NCBI GenBank assembly: GCA_963701205.1
Contig: OY969575.1
Coordinates: 1,550,001 to 1,614,000, forward strand
Direction of reading: 5' to 3'
From: JALZKA01 sp963701205
GTDB lineage: Bacteria > Actinomycetota > Thermoleophilia > Solirubrobacterales > 70-9
DNA length: 64,000 nt
Positions 16,463 through 24,477 of the stretch are shown here, in pieces. The stretch's first letter is position 1, and the number at the start of each line of letters is the position of its first letter. Below the pieces are notes generated by a model, which ran no database searches, had not been told where the DNA came from, and saw only the letters and a list, made by a program, of their open reading frames with translations. Position numbers and translations under genes: made by a program.

Positions 16463-17094
16463 ATTCGGTGATCTCAATCGAGCGCGACGGCGCCGAGGCC
16501 GCCGCCCGGAGGCTGGAGGACACCGTCACCGGCGGCGGCGTTGCCGTCTTTCCGGCGGACGGTCTCTACGGATTGGCCTGCGATCCGCTGCGGCCCGACG
16601 CGATCGCCCGTATCCACGCGATGAAAGGCCGTGACGATGGCAAGCCCTCCGCGGTCCTCTTTTTCTCGCCGCTGATCCTGCGCGAACTTCTCGGCAGTCT
16701 TTCGGAATCCACGCGCAGCGCGCTGGTCGCGCTTTTGCCCGGTCCGGTGACGGTGGTGGTTGACAACCCCGACCGGCGCTACCCGTTGGCCTGCGGCGGC
16801 GCTCCCGAGCGACTCGGCATCCGCTTGATCACGTCGCCCCTTGCATCCGTCGCAACCCCCCTGTTTCAGACCTCCGCGAATCTGACCGAAATGCCGGCGC
16901 CCGCTTCGGTCGGGGATGTGCCGCCATCGATCCGCGCCGCTGCCGATCTGGTCATTGACGGTGGGATGCTGAGCGGGATGCCCTCCACGGTGGTCGATAT
17001 CGCGTCGATCGCGGATGGTCGCTGGAGCATTCTGCGCCAAGGCGGGATGCCCGAGGCGACGGTCGCGGAGCGGCTCGGGCAGGCCAAGGGCTAG
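16459..17094 (+). CDS. tsaC: L-threonylcarbamoyladenylate synthase (Sua5/YrdC/TsaC)
   Basis: 211 aa, a YrdC domain alone (TsaC size, without the extra Sua5 C-terminal domain). Motifs include GGVAVFPADGLYGLACDP near the N-terminus, KGRDDGKPSAVLF and FQTSANL. It makes threonylcarbamoyl-AMP for the t6A37 modification of ANN-decoding tRNAs. The start overlaps the prmC stop by ATGA, so it is translationally coupled. Confidence 0.93.
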   Translation: MNSVISIERDGAEAAARRLEDTVTGGGVAVFPADGLYGLACDPLRPDAIARIHAMKGRDDGKPSAVLFFSPLILRELLGSLSESTRSALVALLPGPVTVVVDNPDRRYPLACGGAPERLGIRLITSPLASVATPLFQTSANLTEMPAPASVGDVPPSIRAAADLVIDGGMLSGMPSTVVDIASIADGRWSILRQGGMPEATVAERLGQAKG

Positions 17095-17098
17095 GGCG

Positions 17099-17503
17099 CT
17101 ACTGCGGCTTGGCTGCGGCTGCCATGGCATCTTCAAGCGTGAAGAACAGGTGCACGCTGCGCATCATGCCTTCCTCCAGCGCGATCAGCATGAACGCGCT
17201 CTGCGTGACCGCCAGGCCGCTCGACTGCCCCCGCGCCTTCAGCGTGAACGCGACCACGACCCGGCCGTCGCCCACATCGTGGATCTCGACCGGCGCCACC
17301 TCGACGTCGTCCATCACCTCATAGAAGGACTCCCACCAAAGACGCATCCCTTCGGGTCCGCGGTAGACCTGCGGCTCCGCCGCCATCCCGGGCAGCGTTT
17401 CCATGGTGAAGTCAGGATGGACCCGCTCGATCATGGACTCGTAGCCCGCGTCGGGGAGCTCGGCGAAAACCCGGCGAACCAATTCGACATCCGATGCTGC
17501 CAT
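17099..17503 (-). CDS. SnoaL-like (NTF2 fold) protein
   Basis: 134 aa. The pattern VELVRRVFAELPDAGYESMIERVHPDFTM...EGMRLWWESFYE...VAFTLKARG is the SnoaL-like/NTF2 cone-fold seen in polyketide cyclases and many small uncharacterised proteins. Such folds bind small hydrophobic ligands; the substrate is unknown. The ATG at residue 17 of the longer frame is chosen because TAGGTT sits 7 nt upstream as a leaderless promoter. It is divergent from rpiB. Confidence 0.8.
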   Translation of the reverse strand: MAASDVELVRRVFAELPDAGYESMIERVHPDFTMETLPGMAAEPQVYRGPEGMRLWWESFYEVMDDVEVAPVEIHDVGDGRVVVAFTLKARGQSSGLAVTQSAFMLIALEEGMMRSVHLFFTLEDAMAAAAKPQ

Positions 17504-17510
17504 TGACCAA

Positions 17511-17516
17511 AACCTA
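17511..17516 (-). promoter_or_regulatory. -10 box, leaderless SnoaL-like gene
   Basis: On the minus strand TAGGTT lies 7 nt before the ATG. The rpiB -10 box lies only 14 bp away on the other strand. Confidence 0.55.
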
Positions 17517-17530
17517 TCCTGCGTCCCCGC

Positions 17531-17536
17531 TATCTT
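17531..17536 (+). promoter_or_regulatory. -10 box, leaderless rpiB
   Basis: TATCTT followed by 7 nt then the GTG start; there is no ribosome-binding site. Confidence 0.6.
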
Positions 17537-17543
17537 CGCCCCT

Positions 17544-17993
17544 GTGCGCATTGCCGTTGGTTCCGATCACGCGGGTTTCGAGCTCAAGGAGTTGGTGCGC
17601 CCGATGCTTGAGGGGGGCGGCCACGAGGTGGTGGACGTCGGCACCGCATCGGAGGACTCGACCGATTACCCACTGCACGCGGCCGACGCGGCGCGAATGG
17701 TCGCGTCTGGCGAGGCCGACCGGGCGGTCATCGTCTGCGGTTCCGGCGTCGGCGTCTCGATCGTCGCGAACAAGGTTGACGGCGTCCGGGCGGTCAACGC
17801 CCACGACCCGGAGGAGGCTGAGATGAGCCGCCGACACAACGACGCGAACGTCCTGGCGCTGGCCGGCCGGCGACTTTCAGCGGCGGAGGCGGGGCCGATC
17901 GTCGAGCGCTTCCTCGAGACCGAGTTCGAGGGAGGGCGCCACGGGCGTCGCGTCGATCAGATCGGCGCCGTCGAGCGCGGCGAAGACCTCTGA
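17544..17993 (+). CDS. rpiB: Ribose-5-phosphate isomerase B
   Basis: 149 aa. It has the RpiB/LacAB signature GSDHAGFELK at the N-terminus, CGSGVGVSIVANKV (Cys as catalytic base in the family) and SRRHNDANVLALAGR. It interconverts ribose-5-P and ribulose-5-P in the pentose phosphate pathway, feeding the PRPP made by the prs gene elsewhere in this window. The GTG start fits the leaderless promoter. Confidence 0.95.
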   Translation: MRIAVGSDHAGFELKELVRPMLEGGGHEVVDVGTASEDSTDYPLHAADAARMVASGEADRAVIVCGSGVGVSIVANKVDGVRAVNAHDPEEAEMSRRHNDANVLALAGRRLSAAEAGPIVERFLETEFEGGRHGRRVDQIGAVERGEDL

Positions 17994-18013
17994 CCGCGCT
18001 GATCCGACAGCTG

Positions 18014-18478
18014 TTGCTGTCAACACGCACGCGTCAGGCCGCGACTGCAGCCGTCATCGGCGTGCTCGCTTGGGCCGGGATCACGCTGCCGGGCGGCGAC
18101 GCGCCACAGGTGAGCGCACCGACGCCAGCGGACCAGGCGGAGTTTGCGCCCGATGAATCCGCCGGGGAGCATTCATCGGTTGACGTTGGAACCGTCGATC
18201 GAGTTCCGGCCGAAGAGCGCGCGGAGGTCGCCCGGGTTCTCGGCCAGATCGACGCCGGCGAGCGGCTGCCGTACGAGCAGGATGGCGCCACGTTCGAAAA
18301 TCGCGAGGGGCGCTTGCCTGACCAATCGCCTGGCTATTACCGCGAGTACACCGTTCCGACGCCGGGATCACCCGACCGGGGAGCCCGGCGCCTGGTGATC
18401 GGCGCGGCCGGCGAGACCTACTACACGCGCGATCACTACGGCAGCTTCGAGCGCATCGATCCGGCGGACTTTCGATGA
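18014..18478 (+). CDS. Secreted guanyl-specific ribonuclease (RNase Sa/barnase type)
   Basis: 154 aa. An N-terminal hydrophobic segment (residues 10-25) is followed by a Pro/Ala/Glu-rich linker and a microbial RNase domain from about residue 60. RNase Sa landmarks are present: LPYEQDGATFENREG, the general base in YYREYTV (E111), RRLVIG (R126) and YYTRDHYGSFERI (H141). It should cleave RNA after G, outside the cytoplasm. The TTG start is the first in frame; an upstream CTG is possible. The next gene is a barstar homologue overlapping by ATGA, an enzyme-inhibitor pair. Confidence 0.88.
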   Translation: MLSTRTRQAATAAVIGVLAWAGITLPGGDAPQVSAPTPADQAEFAPDESAGEHSSVDVGTVDRVPAEERAEVARVLGQIDAGERLPYEQDGATFENREGRLPDQSPGYYREYTVPTPGSPDRGARRLVIGAAGETYYTRDHYGSFERIDPADFR

Positions 18479-18867
18479 CGCTGGCTGCTGAGACGCTGGC
18501 GACTCCGGGCTGGAGTTGCGTTCACTTCACCGCTGCGGCGCCCGCGCTCGAGGATTTGATCACCCTGCGGCTGTTTTCCGGTTCGATCGACGCAACCACG
18601 ATCAAGGCCGATGACGATCTGCTGGACGCGATTGCGACCGCGCTGCGCTTCCCGGATTACTTCGGCGGCAATTGGGACGCATTCGACGAGTGCCTGCGCG
18701 ATATGTCCTGGGCTCCGGCCGCCGGCTACGTCTTGACCGTGAAGGGCGCGGAGGAACTTTGGCGCCGCGACCCGCGCCTGCCCGCGCGATTGATTCGCTC
18801 GTGGCTTGAGTGTGCAAGGGCCTGGGCCGTCAAGGACGTCGCATTGCAGCTCGTCTTCGAGTGGTGA
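18475..18867 (+). CDS. Barstar-family RNase inhibitor
   Basis: 130 aa. The central PDYFGGNWDAFDECLRDMSW matches the barstar signature (YxGxNLDALWDCL), which plugs the RNase active site. LITLRLFSGSIDATTIKADDDLLDAIATAL forms the preceding strand and helix. There is no signal peptide, so it is cytoplasmic. It starts within the stop of the RNase gene (ATGA), which would keep inhibitor synthesis tied to that of the toxin. Confidence 0.88.
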   Translation: MTLAAETLATPGWSCVHFTAAAPALEDLITLRLFSGSIDATTIKADDDLLDAIATALRFPDYFGGNWDAFDECLRDMSWAPAAGYVLTVKGAEELWRRDPRLPARLIRSWLECARAWAVKDVALQLVFEW

Positions 18868-18874
18868 GCGGCCC

Positions 18875-19495
18875 CTAGCGGGATTTCGCGGCGATCCCGG
18901 TCATCGCCCGCACGAACAGGTCACGGGCCTCCGCAAGCTCGTCGCTCTCGCCGCGTTCGATCCGTTCAAGCATGAGACCCTCGATGCCCGCGATCAGGAG
19001 AATCGAAAAGGACGGGATCGCCGACGCAGGCAGGGGGTTCGCCGTGGCAATCAACAGCTCGTGCAGGACCTCGCGAAAGCCTCGCTTGACCTCCTGCATG
19101 ACGTCGCGGATCTCGGGATCGACGACGGAGACTGCGTTCAGGTCGAAATAGGCCCGCGGCAAGCGCTCGTCGCGATCGACGATCCCCCAGATCCCGGCGA
19201 GCGCGCCGTCCACGATCTCCTCGATCGTCCCCGTCCCGTCGAGCCCGAGCCGGATCTGACTCGTGATCGAGTCGCCCAGCTCCCGCGCGGCGGCGACGAC
19301 CAGGTCGGCCTTGGCGCCGAAGTGATAGCCGATCAGCGCCTTGCTTTCGCCTGCAGCCACGGCGACCTTTGCCAGCGTCAATCCGGCGTAGCCGTCGTCC
19401 TTCAGTACCTCCAGGCAGCCGTCGATGATGCGCTCACGCGCTCCTGACGACGGTCGGCCCGGCCCTGCCTTGCGAGTGGCGGACGCGGTGCTCAA
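18875..19495 (-). CDS. TetR-family regulator
   Basis: 206 aa. The N-terminal HTH is at about residues 20-65 (GYAGLTLAKVAVAAGESKALIGYHFGAKADLV), with a helical ligand domain after it. The start overlaps the stop of the upstream R2-like oxidase gene by ATGA, so the two form an operon and the regulator probably controls it. The ligand is unknown. Confidence 0.9.
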   Translation of the reverse strand: MSTASATRKAGPGRPSSGARERIIDGCLEVLKDDGYAGLTLAKVAVAAGESKALIGYHFGAKADLVVAAARELGDSITSQIRLGLDGTGTIEEIVDGALAGIWGIVDRDERLPRAYFDLNAVSVVDPEIRDVMQEVKRGFREVLHELLIATANPLPASAIPSFSILLIAGIEGLMLERIERGESDELAEARDLFVRAMTGIAAKSR

Positions 19496-20452
19496 GCGGC
19501 CAGCATCGCGGGATCAAGGCCCATGGCGGCGAGCTTCTTGGCGAGCGCCTTCATCGCGTACTCGAAGATCTCCGCTGAGCTGTAGAACGGGGTCTCGAAG
19601 TTGTACGGATCCTCGACCCACGGCGGGACAAAGACGAGTGAGGCGACGGGCAACGCTTCCTTCAAGGTCTCTTCGATGATCCGCGCGTTGGCCGGGTCCT
19701 CCTTGATCTGGTCGGCAAGGAACTTGACTCCGAAGCCGACATGGCGCGACTCGTCGCGGTTGACCGCGGTAAAGCCGGCGGTAAAGCCCGGCAGCCATTC
19801 GCGTTCGCGGAGGCTGCGGATGATGAAGCGGGCGCCCGTCAGGGCAAGCGTGCCCTCGATCACGATCATGTAGACGGTGATGCCACGGATCAGCGCTTCG
19901 ATGTCCGTCGGATCCTTGCGGCAGCGCTCGGCGCAGTCGTGCAGGATCTCGTCGAAGAGCGTCTTCCAATCCGCGTTGACGTGGGAGCGCTGCGTATCGA
20001 GCATCTCGCCGATGCTGTTTGCGCTGAACCCGAGCACTTCCTTGTAGAAGCGGTTGAAGAAGACCATGTGTTTGGCTTCGTCGGAGATCTGGGTGGTCAG
20101 GAAATGCCTGGGCCTCGTGGCTGGGGGCGGCCATCGCGAACGGCAGCAGCTCGACTGTGACGCGTTCCTCGCCAAGGAAGAACTCGGAGAAGCCGAACAT
20201 TAAGAAGCGGCGCTCCTCCTCGGTCATCATGTCGGGGTCGTTCCACTGGCGGGCGTCCTCGGTGAAGTCGAAATCCTCCGTTGACCACTGCTGCCGCTGC
20301 CAGCGCATGAAGAGCTTTTCGTAGGAGGGGGCGGCCTCGATGATCCGGTCGAGTCCTGACATCACCTTGTCGATATCGCCGTCGAGCAGCACCTGGAGGG
20401 CTTCGTCCTCCGTCTTCAGCTCGGGTTGCGATGACGCGCCGTTTTCGCTCAC
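19492..20452 (-). pseudogene. R2-like diiron/ferritin-like oxidase, single frameshift
   Basis: GTG start behind AAGGAGG. The first 115 codons run to HEAQ; the rest of the protein continues in the next frame from HFLTTQ, a one-base insertion near nt 20105. The joined product is about 319 aa and has the ligands of the ribonucleotide reductase R2/R2lox superfamily: E101, DEAKH (E125, H128), IEGTLAL, and RDESRHVGFG. R2lox proteins bind a Mn/Fe or diiron site and an aliphatic ligand; their substrates are largely unknown. A second intact relative lies 4 kb away, fused to SCP2. Frameshift by sequencing error or a true mutation cannot be told apart here. Confidence 0.82.
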
Positions 20453-20481
20453 GCTTCCTCCTTGGGGTCGGTTCGGCGCAA

Positions 20482-20510
20482 TTACTATCCGATCGGCCAG
20501 GAAATGTCAA
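20482..20510 (-). promoter_or_regulatory. Consensus -35/-10 promoter of the R2-like oxidase-TetR operon
   Basis: On the minus strand TTGACA (20505-20510), a 17-nt spacer, then TAGTAA(T) (20482-20487). The palindrome CCGATCGG (20489-20496) lies inside the spacer, a plausible operator for the operon's own TetR regulator. Confidence 0.6.
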
Positions 20511-20534
20511 GCCATCCACAAATAGGATTTCTAC

Positions 20535-21686
20535 ATCCCCGACTCGCGACCCCTCGCAAAGCTAGATCCGATCCACGTTGACGGCGGTGTCGCGTCCGCA
20601 CGTATCTGGCTCGGCGAGGACGTACGGCAGGTGACGTACCGCTGCGACTCCGTTGGGCTCGACGATCGCATCGATGGTCTATTCGCCGCAGCGTTGCCGA
20701 TCGCCATGCGGCGGGCCTCGGCGCTCGAGCTGGGGGCACCGTGCTCGCCAGCGATGCTATCGGCTGCCCCCCGGGTGCAAGCGATCCTCTCGAACTGGGA
20801 CCAACGCCTCAAGGAGGTACGCATCCGCGCCAAGTCGCGGCAGGGTCCGACTGGAGTCGCGGGATCGGAAACGGCCGCGTTTTTTACCGGCGGGGTTGAC
20901 AGTTTTTACACGGTGCTAAGGCGGCGCTCCGAGATTGACGCCTTGATCTACGTCCATGGCTTCGACATCGCGCTCGATGAGCTTCGCAAGCGGGAGCTCG
21001 TCTCTCACTCCCTGCGGGCGGTCGCCGAGCGGTTGGCCCTGCCGCTTGTCGAGGTTGCAACGGATCTGCGTGCGCTCTCGAACCGGACTTGCAATTGGGA
21101 ACGGATCTACACCAGCGCGGCGCTGGCAAGCGTCGGGCATCTGCTGGCCGGGCGGTTTAACCGATTCTTGATTCCAGCCACTCATTCCTACCTTGACCTG
21201 CATCCAACCGGGACCCATCCGATCCTGGATCCATTGTGGTCGAGCGAGCACGTGGTGTTCGAACACGTGGACGCGGTTAGCCGGGTCGACAAGCTGCGGG
21301 TGATCGCTAAGTCAGATCTGGCGATGTCTTCGTTGCGCGTGTGCTTCCAGCCAGGTGAGAGCGGCCTCAATTGCGGGAAGTGCCCGAAGTGTCTGCGGAC
21401 CATGACCGGGCTTCGGGTCGTCGGCGGTCTGCAACGCTGCGGCACGCTTCCAGACCGGCTTCCGCTTCCGTTGGTCGGAACCGGTCCGGTTCGCAGTCGT
21501 CGCGCGCTGACGTATGTGCATGAGAATCTGCGGGCCGCCGAGGCCGCGGGCGATGATCCGGCGTTGATCTTCGCGCTACGGCGGCTTGTGCGCCGCGGAA
21601 TTCGTACGGAGGCTCGGTCCGAACGTCGTCGAGTCCCTGGTGATCTGTTCCGGGCGCTCAGGGCCCGGGTCAGTCGGCGTCGCTAG
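20535..21686 (+). CDS. PP-loop ATPase-like protein with CxxC zinc motif, unknown role
   Basis: The body has FFTGGVDSFYTVL, a PP-loop (N-type ATP pyrophosphatase) motif, and LNCGKCPKCLRTM, a likely zinc site. This resembles the ExsB/QueC-like or tRNA-thiolation-like adenylating superfamily, but it is not QueC, and the true substrate is unknown. GTG 20631 is the first usual start. However, the frame is open and protein-like from 20526 with no ATG/GTG/TTG in between, and a -10-like TAGGAT lies 6 nt before codon ATC 20535. The start given here is therefore a hypothesis; 20631 is the conservative choice. Confidence 0.65.
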   Translation: MPDSRPLAKLDPIHVDGGVASARIWLGEDVRQVTYRCDSVGLDDRIDGLFAAALPIAMRRASALELGAPCSPAMLSAAPRVQAILSNWDQRLKEVRIRAKSRQGPTGVAGSETAAFFTGGVDSFYTVLRRRSEIDALIYVHGFDIALDELRKRELVSHSLRAVAERLALPLVEVATDLRALSNRTCNWERIYTSAALASVGHLLAGRFNRFLIPATHSYLDLHPTGTHPILDPLWSSEHVVFEHVDAVSRVDKLRVIAKSDLAMSSLRVCFQPGESGLNCGKCPKCLRTMTGLRVVGGLQRCGTLPDRLPLPLVGTGPVRSRRALTYVHENLRAAEAAGDDPALIFALRRLVRRGIRTEARSERRRVPGDLFRALRARVSRRR

Positions 21687-22833
21687 TCAGCCCGTCAACC
21701 AGTCGCAGCGAAGCCTGAATCGTGCTGCGTATCTCTTGCAGGTAGACAGCCGCGTTCGGCTGGGTCGTCGTCTGCGCCCATTCCGCCGGGTGCGCGATGA
21801 CGTCAACCTCGACGCCATGGTCGAGGCCGAGCACCCGCGCCGCGTCGAGGTACTGAAACGGTCGGCAGGTTGGCGATGTGACCAGCGAGATCGGGCCACC
21901 GAGCAGCCCACCGAGAAAGGTAAGCGTGTCGGCGGTAGTCGCCCGGCGCTGGCCATCAGACGATGGGGCCTGGACAACGTGCACCGCGCTCTTGCCGCCA
22001 CGGCAATTGTGCTTGTGCCATGTCATCCAACGCCACGATCCGGGGCCGCCAACCGGCGGCGGAGCGCCTCCCGTGGCGCCGATATCACGGTCAGGTTGCG
22101 CCGGATCGATTCCGAAAAGTCTGGTTCCTGCGCCGAGCATAAGGTCGAGTTCAAAGCGGGCGCCCGGCGCATACGTAATCACTTCAGGATGCCTGTGCTC
22201 GCTTGGACCTAGCGCGCGCCAACCCGTGAGCAGGACGATGTGCGCTGGTGCTGCTCGCCCCTGCGCGAGATCGGCCGCGATCGCCTGACGCATCGCGCGA
22301 ACTCGATTCCAAGGCGCCTTACGGGCGCCGCCCAGAGAGACCATGACCCGGTTTCCGCCACGGGGTAGCCGCCCATGGGAGCGAAGCCCGAGTTCGCTGG
22401 CCCGCCGCAGAATCGCGGCTGTCAGTTGCGGATCGAGCCCGGTTTCCGGGCGTCCGGGGTCGGGACGCTCGCAGTCCGATCGAAAATCCCAGGCCGTCCC
22501 ATTCGCCCGCCAGTCTGCGATCTGCGCGAAAGCGCGGATGGATCTTAGAATCTCGACTCGACCGGTTGCGTCGAAGGTGGTGTCTAGCCCGAAATCGCCC
22601 TGTGGGGGCCAGCGAAGCGAGCCCAGCGGCCTATTGGGCGCGGGGCGACCCGGGACATTGCGAACGAGCCACTCGACCTGGGGGGAGTACAGCCAGTCGC
22701 GCATGCCGAGTAGAAGATCGTCAACCTGCCCCGGGAGAAATCGCCGATCAAAGAAGTGTCGACCATTGACGTCCTGAGTGATCGCATCCGGGGTCGCGGG
22801 CAGCGCCGGCGCGCTGTTCGACGCCGGGCTCAT
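21670..22833 (-). CDS. Uncharacterised protein, possible DUF218/YdcF-like fold
   Basis: 387 aa. I do not recognise it with confidence. The C-terminal part reads VSLGGARKAP..., IVLLTGW, TTADTLTFL, ISLVTSPTCRPFQYLDAARVLG, which resembles the LGG, nTxEN and vTSxxH/RA pattern of DUF218 (ElyC/YdcF) proteins linked to envelope sugar metabolism. The first 150 residues are unassigned. There is no signal peptide. It overlaps the end of the convergent PP-loop gene by 17 bp and is divergent from the sugar kinase. Confidence 0.6.
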   Translation of the reverse strand: MSPASNSAPALPATPDAITQDVNGRHFFDRRFLPGQVDDLLLGMRDWLYSPQVEWLVRNVPGRPAPNRPLGSLRWPPQGDFGLDTTFDATGRVEILRSIRAFAQIADWRANGTAWDFRSDCERPDPGRPETGLDPQLTAAILRRASELGLRSHGRLPRGGNRVMVSLGGARKAPWNRVRAMRQAIAADLAQGRAAPAHIVLLTGWRALGPSEHRHPEVITYAPGARFELDLMLGAGTRLFGIDPAQPDRDIGATGGAPPPVGGPGSWRWMTWHKHNCRGGKSAVHVVQAPSSDGQRRATTADTLTFLGGLLGGPISLVTSPTCRPFQYLDAARVLGLDHGVEVDVIAHPAEWAQTTTQPNAAVYLQEIRSTIQASLRLVDGLTSDAD

Positions 22834-22867
22834 TGCCTTGGCGGTGGGGCGTACAAGTCAATGATCA

Positions 22868-22873
22868 TAGAGT
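22868..22873 (+). promoter_or_regulatory. -10 box of the sugar kinase-murQ operon
   Basis: TAGAGT, 9 nt before the GTG start of the kinase; no clear ribosome-binding site. Confidence 0.4.
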
Positions 22874-22882
22874 TCGGGCCGA

Positions 22883-23680
22883 GTGAGGATCGCTGTGGGA
22901 ATCGACGCTGGAGGCTCGAGCACTCGGGCCGTAGCGGCGCGGGGTGACGCGATCGTCTTCGCGCGGTCGGCAGGGGCGGGAAATCCGATGAGCGTTCCCG
23001 CGGACGTAATCGTGGCTAACTACCTGGAAGCGCTCGCTTCCTGTCCGCATCCAAGCGCCGTCGTTGCCTGCGTTGCCGGGATCGGCGTAGGCCCCGGCCT
23101 CGAGCTGATCGAGCGAGTCCTCAACGCCCGCTTCGCGGGTAGCCGGGTCAAAGTGCTGCCGGACTATGAGGCGGCGTGGGCCCTGGCGCCCGATGCGACT
23201 GATGTGGTTGTCATCGCAGGGACTGGCTCGGTCATTACCAGCCGGGACCGTCATGGGTATCGGGTAAGCGGAGGGCGCGGCCTGCGCGACGGTGATCCCG
23301 GCTCCGCTGTGAAGCTTGGGCGCTTGCTTCTCGAGGAGAGGAGATTCCCGGTCGCCGCGGACTCTCAGCGTGGCCCTGCCCGGTTCGCGGGCGTTCTGAC
23401 CGCGGCGGCGGAGGAGGGGGCGAGTTGGGCCTGCCGAATCGTTGACCGGGAGATGCAGGCGCTGGCGCTTCAGCTCAAGCAGCACGTTCGCGAGAGTCGG
23501 CGCCGCACGCCCATCAGGGTCGTCATCGCGGGCGGGGTTTTCGAGAGCAACGTCGCTCGCGACGCCTTTGCCGTCTCGCTCGGGGCTTCCTTTGATCTGA
23601 CGGCGTTGGCCGCCGTACCCGTCGAGGGGGCGCTCCAGCTCGCTCAAAAACTTCTGGATCGAGATGCGGCCGGAGACTGA
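22883..23680 (+). CDS. BadF/BcrA-type sugar kinase (GlcNAc/MurNAc kinase-like)
   Basis: 265 aa ASKHA-fold ATPase: phosphate-1 loop GIDAGGSSTRAV at the N-terminus, VVIAGTGSV (phosphate-2) and VVIAGGVFESN (adenosine motif). This branch includes N-acetylglucosamine kinase and the MurK kinase of Clostridium. It overlaps murQ by 17 bp, so a role phosphorylating N-acetylmuramic acid (or GlcNAc) for MurQ is a good inference. The product would be MurNAc-6-P in cell-wall recycling. Confidence 0.82.
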   Translation: MRIAVGIDAGGSSTRAVAARGDAIVFARSAGAGNPMSVPADVIVANYLEALASCPHPSAVVACVAGIGVGPGLELIERVLNARFAGSRVKVLPDYEAAWALAPDATDVVVIAGTGSVITSRDRHGYRVSGGRGLRDGDPGSAVKLGRLLLEERRFPVAADSQRGPARFAGVLTAAAEEGASWACRIVDREMQALALQLKQHVRESRRRTPIRVVIAGGVFESNVARDAFAVSLGASFDLTALAAVPVEGALQLAQKLLDRDAAGD

Positions 23681-24461
23681 GCGGCAAAACCCGCGCACCG
23701 CACGAATCGCCGACCTGGGAGCTCGGGCGGCGATAGAGCTGATTGATGCCGAGGAGCCGCGAACGCTAGAAGCGGTCGCCGCGGTCGCCGATCAGCTAGC
23801 GGAGGCGGCCGAGCGAGTGGCGGACGCGACCGTCGTTGGGTCGCGCATCGTGTTTCTGGGCGCCGGCACAAGCGGCAGGGTCGTCGCCGGCGAGGCGTCT
23901 GAGATGAGGCCGACGTTTGGTGTTGACCCCAAGCAGTTCAGCGCGTATGTCGCTGGGGCCGGGTTGCGCGCGTCGATCACCAACTCTGAGGATGACGATC
24001 AGGCGGTGCCTGAGAAGCTCGCCGAGTTGGCCCTTGGGCCTGAGGACGTTGTTATCGGAGTTGCCGCCAGCGGGACGACGCGATTTGTGACTGCCGGGAT
24101 TGAGGCGGCAAAGGCGCGCCGCTCGTGGACGTGCGGGATCGCCAACAATCCAGGCACGCCATTGCTTGAGTTGGCCGATCTTGGCATCTGCTTGCGCACC
24201 GGTCCAGAGGTCGTCACGGGTTCGACAAGGATGCAGGCGGCAACCGCTCAGAAGCTTGCTCTGAACCGGATCACGACGGCGGCGATGATTGTTGCGGGGA
24301 GGGTCGTCGCCAATCAGATGGTCGATATGCAGGTTTCGGTCAGCAAGCTGCGCCGCCGCGCGGTCTGGATTGTTGCCGACCTCGCTGACGTCGCCGAGGA
24401 GGAGGCTGAGCGGCGGCTTGAACAGGCTGATTGGCAGATTCGTCGCGCGATCGATGGTTGA
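23664..24461 (+). CDS. murQ: N-acetylmuramic acid 6-phosphate etherase
   Basis: 265 aa SIS-domain protein. It begins TERQNPRTARIADL, then FLGAGTSGRVV (sugar-phosphate loop), IGVAASGTTRF and VTGSTRMQAATAQKLALN, the MurQ signature. It cleaves the lactyl ether of MurNAc-6-P to GlcNAc-6-P. It is about 35 residues shorter than the usual ~300, lacking the C-terminal UBA-like tail seen in E. coli MurQ. It is co-transcribed with the preceding kinase. Confidence 0.92.
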   Translation: MRPETERQNPRTARIADLGARAAIELIDAEEPRTLEAVAAVADQLAEAAERVADATVVGSRIVFLGAGTSGRVVAGEASEMRPTFGVDPKQFSAYVAGAGLRASITNSEDDDQAVPEKLAELALGPEDVVIGVAASGTTRFVTAGIEAAKARRSWTCGIANNPGTPLLELADLGICLRTGPEVVTGSTRMQAATAQKLALNRITTAAMIVAGRVVANQMVDMQVSVSKLRRRAVWIVADLADVAEEEAERRLEQADWQIRRAIDG

Positions 24462-24467
24462 TCGCGC
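24445..24467. terminator. 8-bp hairpin between murQ and the convergent oxidase gene
   Basis: GCGCGATC-GATGGTT-GATCGCGC, a perfect stem spanning the murQ stop codon. No T-run; likely bidirectional by position. Confidence 0.45.
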
Positions 24468-24477
24468 CCGCTCGCTG

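Noticed and set aside
15374..16477. 367-codon minus-strand ORF
   Set aside because: Antisense to prfA/prmC, which are clear.
18014..18867. Type II toxin-antitoxin module acting in the cytoplasm
   Set aside because: The RNase has a signal/anchor segment, so it acts outside; a secreted enzyme with intracellular inhibitor fits better.
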